Shown here: piece after piece, positions 52,897 to 64,000 of the stretch | Numbering within the stretch: position 1 is the first letter of the stretch | Layout: each line of letters begins with the position of its first letter | Notes under the pieces: generated by a model | The model's database searches: none | The model's input: the letters and a program-made list of their open reading frames with translations, nothing else | Told to the model about the DNA's origin: nothing | Made by a program: the position numbers and the translations under genes | DNA from: Myxococcales bacterium | Lineage (GTDB): Bacteria; Myxococcota_A; Polyangia; Haliangiales; Haliangiaceae | Assembly (NCBI GenBank): GCA_016794525.1 | Contig: JAEUJY010000101.1 | Span: forward strand, 1-64,000 | DNA length: 64,000 nt | Reading direction: 5' to 3'

Positions 52897-52907
52897 CGCG
52901 GCGGCGC

Positions 52908-53849
52908 TTACTTCGACAGGTACGGGTAGATGCTGTTGAGCTTCTTGTTCGCGCCCTTGTAGTTGCCGTCGACGAACAGCTCGGTGGCCGACCCGAGCAG
53001 CTCGGACACCGCCTTGTTGTCGTCGTCGGACAAGGACTTCTTCTTGGCCAGCGCCGACAGCCGCGCGCTCTTGGCCTGGACGAACCCGCGATCGACGTTG
53101 AGCGCGTTGACCTGCTTGAGCAGCTGGGTCGCGGTGACGTAGGCGGTGCCGAGGTCGTTGTCCTTGAGCGCGTCGCTGGTGTCCTTGTACAGCTCGCGGA
53201 TCGCGCCCGGCAGGTCGTCGACCAGGATGCCCTTGTCGCTCATCGCGCTCTTGGCCTTGCCGAACGCGCTGTCGACCTCGGACCGCGAGTGCTTGCCGGC
53301 CTTGGGATCGACGGTCTGGATGATCGTCGTGCCGCCGCCGGCGCCGCAGGTCTCCTTCTCGCGCAGCGCCTGCTCGTGCTCGCGGGTCGCCATCGCCGCC
53401 TCGCGCAGCGCCACCTTCTCCTCGCGCGCCGCCAGCGCCTTCTCGCGCGCCGCCATGCCGGCCTCGCGGGTCGCGACCTGCGCGGTGACGTCGGCGCCGG
53501 CCGCGAGCAGCGTCTTGCGCTCGGCGACCAGCTGCTCGAGCATCTCGGACTCGGCGCTGCTCAGCGAGGCCTCCTGCGACTTCAAGGCCTCGACCTTCCG
53601 GTCGACCTCGGTGGTATCGCCGCCCTCGGACGCGATCTTCTCGCGCTCCGCCGCCAGCTTGGCCTTCTCGTCGGCCAGGCCCTGCCGGCTCTTGAGCAGC
53701 GCGTCGCGCCGCGCGACCAGCGCCTCCTCGGCGGCGGAGTCGACCGCGGCGGTCGGGGTCGGCTTGGCCTTCCCCTTGTCCTTGCAAGCAGGTGCACAAA
53801 CCAAGGCTGCGGCCACGAGTCCCCAGTGAAGCCAGCGCATAGGCTTCAT
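52908..53849 (-). CDS. coiled-coil lipoprotein
   Basis: A 313-residue lipoprotein (MKPMRWLHWGLVAAALVCAPACKDKGK; likely Cys22). Residues ~38-170 form a long Ala/Glu/Lys-rich coiled coil (ALVARRDALLKSRQGLADEK; AREKALAAREEKVALREAAM). A helical domain follows (ELYKDTSDALKDNDLGTAYV). It could tether the outer membrane to the wall or act as a scaffold; no homologue is recognised. It is divergent from gltB with a 60-base gap that carries a perfect palindrome. Confidence 0.75.
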   Translation of the reverse strand: MKPMRWLHWGLVAAALVCAPACKDKGKAKPTPTAAVDSAAEEALVARRDALLKSRQGLADEKAKLAAEREKIASEGGDTTEVDRKVEALKSQEASLSSAESEMLEQLVAERKTLLAAGADVTAQVATREAGMAAREKALAAREEKVALREAAMATREHEQALREKETCGAGGGTTIIQTVDPKAGKHSRSEVDSAFGKAKSAMSDKGILVDDLPGAIRELYKDTSDALKDNDLGTAYVTATQLLKQVNALNVDRGFVQAKSARLSALAKKKSLSDDDNKAVSELLGSATELFVDGNYKGANKKLNSIYPYLSK

Positions 53850-53880
53850 ATTGTATGTGTGCGAAGGGGGGCTGCGCCAG

Positions 53881-53897
53881 CTAACGCATTGCGTTAG
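53881..53897. promoter_or_regulatory. perfect 17-bp palindrome upstream of gltB
   Basis: CTAACGCATTGCGTTAG is an inverted repeat of 8 bp arms around one T, 12 bases before the gltB ATG. It lies in the 60-base gap to the divergent lipoprotein gene. It is a likely operator or 5'-leader hairpin for glutamate synthase. Confidence 0.55.
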
Positions 53898-53909
53898 ACT
53901 TGACGCACC

Positions 53910-59956
<6,047 letters not shown>

Positions 59957-59999
59957 GACCGCGACCGGCCTCGGCGCCGTCGCGCGCGGCGGCCGGCGC

Positions 60000-62831
60000 T
60001 CAGCGCTTGCCGACCGCCCCGCCGCAGGTGCAGGCGCCGCCCGGCTGCGGGTGGACGACGAAGTACGCGATCGGCGGCGGCGACGACGTGCACGCGCCGG
60101 CGCTGCCCCAGGTCGGCGGCAGGCCGCCGCCCGCGGTCGAGCCGATGCCCGACCCGGGGCAGGTCGCCGCGCTCACCGACGACAGCGTCGTGAACATCGG
60201 CGTCTGGCCGGTCATGCCGGGCGCCAGCGCGACGTAGGTGTTGGGCGAGCTGGTGCACGCCGGGGTGCTGGCGAGGCTGTAGCTGTTGACGCCGGCGCTG
60301 GCGTTGAGCCGGTTGGGCGGCTGGTAGACCAGCGTCCCCGGCATCGGCATCGGCAGCGTGGTCTGGCCGTAGAGCCCGGCCAGGAAGTTGCCCGGCACCT
60401 GCGCCACCACCACCAGGCGGTCCATGATCAGGCAGGTCGGCAGCGTCGGGACGGTGTCGTTGCGGCCCGAGATCACGCCGGCCCACGCGGTCGGCAGCGT
60501 CACCGTGACCGCGCCGGTCGGCGCGCCCGGGAACCGCCCGATCCAGATCGTGTCGTCGGGCGACTGCAGCACCATCAGCGTCTTGACCGGCACGCCGGCG
60601 TCGGGGTTGAAGACGACGTTCGAGTTCTCGTCGTTGCGGTTGTCGTCACGGATCGAGTGGATCGTCACCGGGTGCGGCACGTTCCAGTCGTCGACCGAGA
60701 ACGACAACGTCGAGCTGCCGACGACGTAGTTGGCCAGCCCGGCGTTGATGTTGACGCTGACCGCGCTCGCCGGCCGGGCGGTGAGCGTGACGTTGACGGT
60801 GCGCTCGTCGTCCTCGGGGATGGTCAGCGACGCCGGGCTGAAGGCCAGCCCGAGCACGTCGTTGTCGGTGACGGTGACGGTCGCGGCGGTGCTGAGCGCG
60901 GCGCCGTCGCTCCAGGTGACGGTCGCCACCTCGCCGACCGCGTTGGCGTCGTCGAGGCCGGTCAGCGTCACGACCGCCCCGGTCTGCCAGTTGGAGCCGT
61001 TGAGCGTGACCATCGGCGAGCCCATGATGCCGACCGACATCGGATCGCTGGAGACGCCGCTGATCACGTAGCTGGCGCCGCCGGGGTCGGCGGACAGCCG
61101 GAGCGTGACGGTCGCGGTGCCGCCCTCGGTGAGCGGCACGGACATCGGCGTCACCGTGAGCCCGGTGACCGTCGTGTCGCGCACGGTCACGTTGACGTTG
61201 ACCGTCGCGGCCCCGGCCGTCGACAGCCGCACCGAGCCGGTCTCGCCGGTGGCGTTGCCGTCCGGCCCCGCGGTCAGCGTCACCGGCTTGGGCTGGTTCC
61301 AGTCGGACGGCCCGAAGGTCAGCATCGACGGCGTGGCGTTGACGTTGGTCACCAGCGACGCCACCGCCACCATCGTCGCGCCGGCCGGCTGGAAGCCCAG
61401 CGAGACGTCGAACATCACCGACGCCCCCTCGTCGACCGTCACCGCGCTCGGCGCGTTGATCACCTGGGTGTCGTCGTCGGCGATCGTCAGCGTCACGGTC
61501 ACCGGGGTGGCGGCGTCGGGGCTGGTCAGCGTGATCGTCGCGCTGTCGTTCACCAGGTCGGCGTCCTGGGCGACGCTGACGTGCACGGTCTTGGGCGTCG
61601 CGTAGTCGGCGGCGGTGAACGTCAGCTGGGTGGCGTCGACGCCGATCGGCCCGGCCACGCCGAGGTCGACGGTGGTGGTCGAGGTCGGGGCGTAGGCCAG
61701 CCGGACCCCGATCGGTATGCTGGCCGTGCCCTCGGTGGTGTTGATCGTGCCCGGGCTGGCCTGGATGACCTGGACGTCGGGATCGGTGGCGGTGACGGTC
61801 ACGGTCTGGGGCGTGATGCCGGTGGCCGCCAGCGTCACGATCGCGGTGCTGTCGGCGTGATCGACGTCGGCCGGCAGGTCGATCCGCACCGGCTTGGGGG
61901 TGGCGAAGTCGCTGGTCGTGAAGAAGACCGCGCTCGGCACCGCCGCGGCGTGGCCGTTCGACGCCGTCACGTTCACCGTCACCGGTCCGGGCGGCATCTG
62001 CGTCAGCGACACCGCGAGCTCGGGCGCGGCGCTGCCGCCCTCGGTGCCGGCGACCGACGCCGGCGTCACCGCGATGTTGAGGATGTCGTCGTCGGTGACC
62101 GTCACCGGCACCGCCACCGACGTCAGGCCGCTGGCGGCGAACGTCACGTCGACCTGCTCGGAGGTGGTGTTGCCGTCGGCGACCGCGTGGACGGTGACCG
62201 GCTTGAGCGTGTCCCACTCGCCGGGCGTGAACATGACGCTCGGGGTCGACACCCCGACCGCCAGCCCGTTGGCCGAGGTCACCGCGACGGTGACGTTGCC
62301 GGTCGGCCGCGCGGTCAGGCTCACCTGCAGCGTCGCGTCGGTGTTCTCGAGGACGTTGACGCCGGTCGTCGGCGCGACGAACAGCCCGAGGCGATCGTCG
62401 TCGGCGACCGCCACCGGCACCGACACCGTGCCGACGCTCGACTGGAAGACGACGTCGCCGGAGATCGCGGCGGCGTCGTCGTCCTGCGCCGCGCGCACGG
62501 TGACGACCTTGTCGCCCCAGTCGTCGGGGGCGAAGGTCCACATGGTCGGGCTGGTGGTGACGCCGGGATCCGACGGCGTGATGACGACGTTGACCGCCGC
62601 CGTCGGCGCCGCCGACAGCCGGATCACCACCGACGTCGAGCCGCCCTCGAGCAGATCGATCGGCGTCGACGGCGAGACCTGGAGCCGCGCGCCGCCGGCG
62701 TCGACGGTGTCGCTGCCGTCGATGCCGCCGTCGGAGACCGCGGCGTCGCCGTCGTCCGGCAAGACGTAGTGGGTGCCGTCGACCTTGCAGGCGACCAGCG
62801 CGAGGCATCCGATCCAGACGTAGGCGCGCAC
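60000..62831 (-). CDS. repeat-rich surface lipoprotein with Calx-beta-like domains
   Basis: A 943-residue lipoprotein (MRAYVWIGCLALVACKVDG, Cys15) with an Asp/Gly linker (DGGIDGSDTVDAGG). It is built from about seven or eight beta-sandwich repeats of ~95 residues. Each has an EGG/EGT-type strand, a WDTLKPVTV- or DWNQPKPVTL-like strand and a closing TVTDDD or IADDD, as in Calx-beta calcium-binding domains. A C-terminal Cys-bearing domain (ACTSSPNTYVALAPG; GACTCGGAVGKR) follows. It probably acts in adhesion or surface structure with calcium. The GTG start overlaps the stop of the upstream gene (TAGTG). Confidence 0.85.
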   Translation of the reverse strand: MRAYVWIGCLALVACKVDGTHYVLPDDGDAAVSDGGIDGSDTVDAGGARLQVSPSTPIDLLEGGSTSVVIRLSAAPTAAVNVVITPSDPGVTTSPTMWTFAPDDWGDKVVTVRAAQDDDAAAISGDVVFQSSVGTVSVPVAVADDDRLGLFVAPTTGVNVLENTDATLQVSLTARPTGNVTVAVTSANGLAVGVSTPSVMFTPGEWDTLKPVTVHAVADGNTTSEQVDVTFAASGLTSVAVPVTVTDDDILNIAVTPASVAGTEGGSAAPELAVSLTQMPPGPVTVNVTASNGHAAAVPSAVFFTTSDFATPKPVRIDLPADVDHADSTAIVTLAATGITPQTVTVTATDPDVQVIQASPGTINTTEGTASIPIGVRLAYAPTSTTTVDLGVAGPIGVDATQLTFTAADYATPKTVHVSVAQDADLVNDSATITLTSPDAATPVTVTLTIADDDTQVINAPSAVTVDEGASVMFDVSLGFQPAGATMVAVASLVTNVNATPSMLTFGPSDWNQPKPVTLTAGPDGNATGETGSVRLSTAGAATVNVNVTVRDTTVTGLTVTPMSVPLTEGGTATVTLRLSADPGGASYVISGVSSDPMSVGIMGSPMVTLNGSNWQTGAVVTLTGLDDANAVGEVATVTWSDGAALSTAATVTVTDNDVLGLAFSPASLTIPEDDERTVNVTLTARPASAVSVNINAGLANYVVGSSTLSFSVDDWNVPHPVTIHSIRDDNRNDENSNVVFNPDAGVPVKTLMVLQSPDDTIWIGRFPGAPTGAVTVTLPTAWAGVISGRNDTVPTLPTCLIMDRLVVVAQVPGNFLAGLYGQTTLPMPMPGTLVYQPPNRLNASAGVNSYSLASTPACTSSPNTYVALAPGMTGQTPMFTTLSSVSAATCPGSGIGSTAGGGLPPTWGSAGACTSSPPPIAYFVVHPQPGGACTCGGAVGKR

Positions 62832-63802
62832 TAGAACCTCACCGCCGCCGCGACGCCGGCGGCGCCGGGCGTGAGCACCGGCGTCACCGCCACCCGCTCG
62901 GGCGCGGCGCGACCGCCGGTGAACCACAGGATCGCCGCCGCCGCGACGGCCGCGCCGCCGACGCCGTAGGCCAGGTTGGCCAGCGTGGCGCGGGTGCGCG
63001 CGCGATCGAGCGCGTCGTTGGCGGCGACCGCCTCGGTGCACACCACCGCGGCGCACAGGGCGTGGGCGTCGTCCTCGAGCGCGCCCGCCGACAGGCCGGC
63101 CCACACCCCGACGCCGACCACGATCACGCCGGCGGCGCCGACGCCGATCGCCACCTTGCGCCGCCCGGGCAGGCCGGTCGGCTCCTGGCTGGGGGCCTCG
63201 ACGTGCGTGACCAGGCCGGGATCGACGATCGGGTTCCGGGGCGCGATCGTCGTCGTCGCGTCGGCGAGCTTGGGCACCTCGATCGTGACGTCGCCGCCCT
63301 CGATCGGCACGGCGACGGTCTGCTCCCACGGCTCGAAGCCCAGCGCCGTCGCGCGCAGCACCAGCTGGCCGCCGTCGACCGGCACCGCCCGCCCCCACAG
63401 CGCCTTGTCGACCGGCGCGCCGTCGCGGGTGACCGCGAGCGCGGCGACCGGCTGGGCGATCTTGATGGTCAGCTTCGACAGCCGCGGCCCGAGCGCGGCC
63501 ACCTTGGCGTCGGCCACCTGCTTCTTGGCGGGATCCTTGGCGCGCGCCGACGCGTCGGCGTAGGCCGACCACGCCGACGCCAGCTGGCCGCGCTTCTCGC
63601 GACAGTCGCCGAGCCGGATCAGCGTGCCGGTGCGCGGCTCGATGCGGTTCGACGCCTCGAACGCGTCGCACGCCTCCTCGAGCTTGCCCTCGCGCATCAG
63701 CCGGTCGCCGTCCTGGAACAGCACCTCGGCGGCCGCGTCCTGGGCCAGCGCGACCCGCGCCAGGGCGGCCAGCGCCACGACGATGACGATCACGTTCCGC
63801 AT
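62831..63802 (-). CDS. exported TPR/PEGA-like membrane protein
   Basis: A 323-residue protein with a signal peptide (MRNVIVIVVALAALARVALAQ). An N-terminal TPR-like helical pair (LFQDGDRLMREGKLEEACDAF; LGDCREKRGQLASAWSAY) leads to a PEGA-like beta unit (LTIKIAQPVAALAVTRDGAP). Two hydrophobic segments follow (KVAIGVGAAGVIVVGVGVWAG and AYGVGGAAVAAAAILWFTGG). This layout is common in myxobacterial envelope proteins linked to Ser/Thr kinases. The ATG at 63802 gives the signal peptide; the open frame's longer N-terminus is Arg/Ala-rich and overlaps the upstream gene. Confidence 0.8.
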   Translation of the reverse strand: MRNVIVIVVALAALARVALAQDAAAEVLFQDGDRLMREGKLEEACDAFEASNRIEPRTGTLIRLGDCREKRGQLASAWSAYADASARAKDPAKKQVADAKVAALGPRLSKLTIKIAQPVAALAVTRDGAPVDKALWGRAVPVDGGQLVLRATALGFEPWEQTVAVPIEGGDVTIEVPKLADATTTIAPRNPIVDPGLVTHVEAPSQEPTGLPGRRKVAIGVGAAGVIVVGVGVWAGLSAGALEDDAHALCAAVVCTEAVAANDALDRARTRATLANLAYGVGGAAVAAAAILWFTGGRAAPERVAVTPVLTPGAAGVAAAVRF

Positions 63803-63821
63803 GCGGGTGCTCCAGCGGCGA

Positions 63822-64000
63822 TCAATCGCCGCGATCCATGGTCTCGGCCGACGGGCCCGACGAGCCGGCGCCGCCGCCGGTCTTGCCGCCGGCCTTGCCA
63901 CCGGCCTTCTTGCCGCCGGCCTTCTTGCCGCCGCGCTTGCCCGGCGTCGCCGCGGCGGTCTCGCCGTCGGGATCGTCGGGGGTCACCACCTCGGGCGCGA
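63822..64000 (-). CDS. 3' end of a gene with a Lys/Gly/Ala-rich tail
   Basis: The last ~58 residues of a protein whose start lies beyond the window. They read APEVVTPDDPDGE, then repeated KKAGG/KAGGK units (histone-H1-like, strongly basic), then GSSGPSAETMDRGD. The stop is 19 bases before the ATG of the next gene, so both belong to one operon. Nothing visible identifies the main domain. Such tails occur on nucleoid proteins, but also on myxobacterial kinases. Confidence 0.6.
   Translation of the reverse strand, partial: APEVVTPDDPDGETAAATPGKRGGKKAGGKKAGGKAGGKTGGGAGSSGPSAETMDRGD

Noticed and set aside
53850-53855. Leaderless promoter (TACAAT) touching the ATG of the coiled-coil lipoprotein
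   Set aside because: There is no -35 element at 16-18 bp, and the start would fall inside the codon. Kept only as a note.
60051-62834. Plus-strand open frame of 927 codons opposite the Calx-beta-like lipoprotein
   Set aside because: It is a composition-driven shadow, with low-complexity Arg/Asp/His sequence. The minus-strand gene has a signal peptide and clear repeats.

Overview
The window is very GC-rich, with G or C at almost every third codon position. It carries the gene repertoire of a myxobacterium: Ser/Thr protein kinases, FHA- and PocR-type sigma-54 activators, PEGA-domain exported proteins, SpoIIE phosphatases and a dozen or so predicted lipoproteins, several with Asp/Ala/Gly-rich linkers after the lipobox. 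A member of the Myxococcota, perhaps near Haliangiales/Kofleriaceae, is the best guess. This is inferred from gene content; no phylogenetic marker was analysed. I see no insertion sequence, phage or CRISPR array. The region looks like ordinary chromosome with a dense, operonic layout and many 4-base start/stop overlaps.

Layout. 1-5.2 kb: a truncated SpoIIE phosphatase, a large exported protein, a small Cys-rich protein, an unknown protein and a methyltransferase. 5.3-5.55 kb: a tRNA-Val/tRNA-Asp operon with a clear promoter and terminator. 5.6-13.4 kb (minus): a glycine-rich lipoprotein, an M1 aminopeptidase, a small double-glycine-leader peptide, a membrane Ser/Thr kinase and a lipoprotein. 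13.5-18 kb: an FHA sigma-54 activator with a membrane partner, a TSUP permease and a PLP decarboxylase. 17.9-25.5 kb: a three-gene secretory operon divergent from a PEGA-tailed Ser/Thr kinase plus lipoprotein, then exonuclease, 3-methyladenine glycosylase and ferredoxin genes. 25.7-27.5 kb: an exported protein with a CFI-box-like C-terminus, followed by an eight-unit palindromic tandem array.

27.5-35.4 kb (minus) is a signalling block: SpoIIE phosphatase, TPR protein, PhnD-like binding protein, STAS-plus-zinc-ribbon protein, PAS histidine kinase and receiver. A 60-bp element, present twice, follows the phosphatase and TPR genes. Its hairpin carries a compensatory base-pair change. 35.5-39.6 kb: a lipoprotein metallopeptidase with two lamin-tail-like domains, preceded by a 10-bp-phased CCGGACA array, and a beta-barrel-like gene broken by an in-frame TAG. 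39.7-43.9 kb: the RNA-repair locus rtcA-rtcB with divergent rtcR, a good sigma-54 promoter, and an unusual structured rtcB-rtcA spacer.

44-48.9 kb: a lipoprotein, yacG with a PocR sigma-54 activator, a metallo-beta-lactamase-fold hydrolase, a small unknown protein and an ArsA-like ATPase. 48.9-53.8 kb: an operon of two PEGA-like exported proteins and a formylglycine-generating-enzyme-like lipoprotein, flanked by further lipoproteins. 53.9-60 kb: gltB-gltD (glutamate synthase) behind a perfect palindrome. 60-64 kb: a Calx-beta-like repeat lipoprotein, a TPR/PEGA-like exported protein and the Lys/Gly-rich tail of a gene that leaves the window.

The most noteworthy items are the double-glycine-leader peptide, the covarying 60-bp element, the phased CCGGACA array, the structured rtcB-rtcA spacer, the palindromic array and the PhnD/STAS/kinase/receiver cluster.
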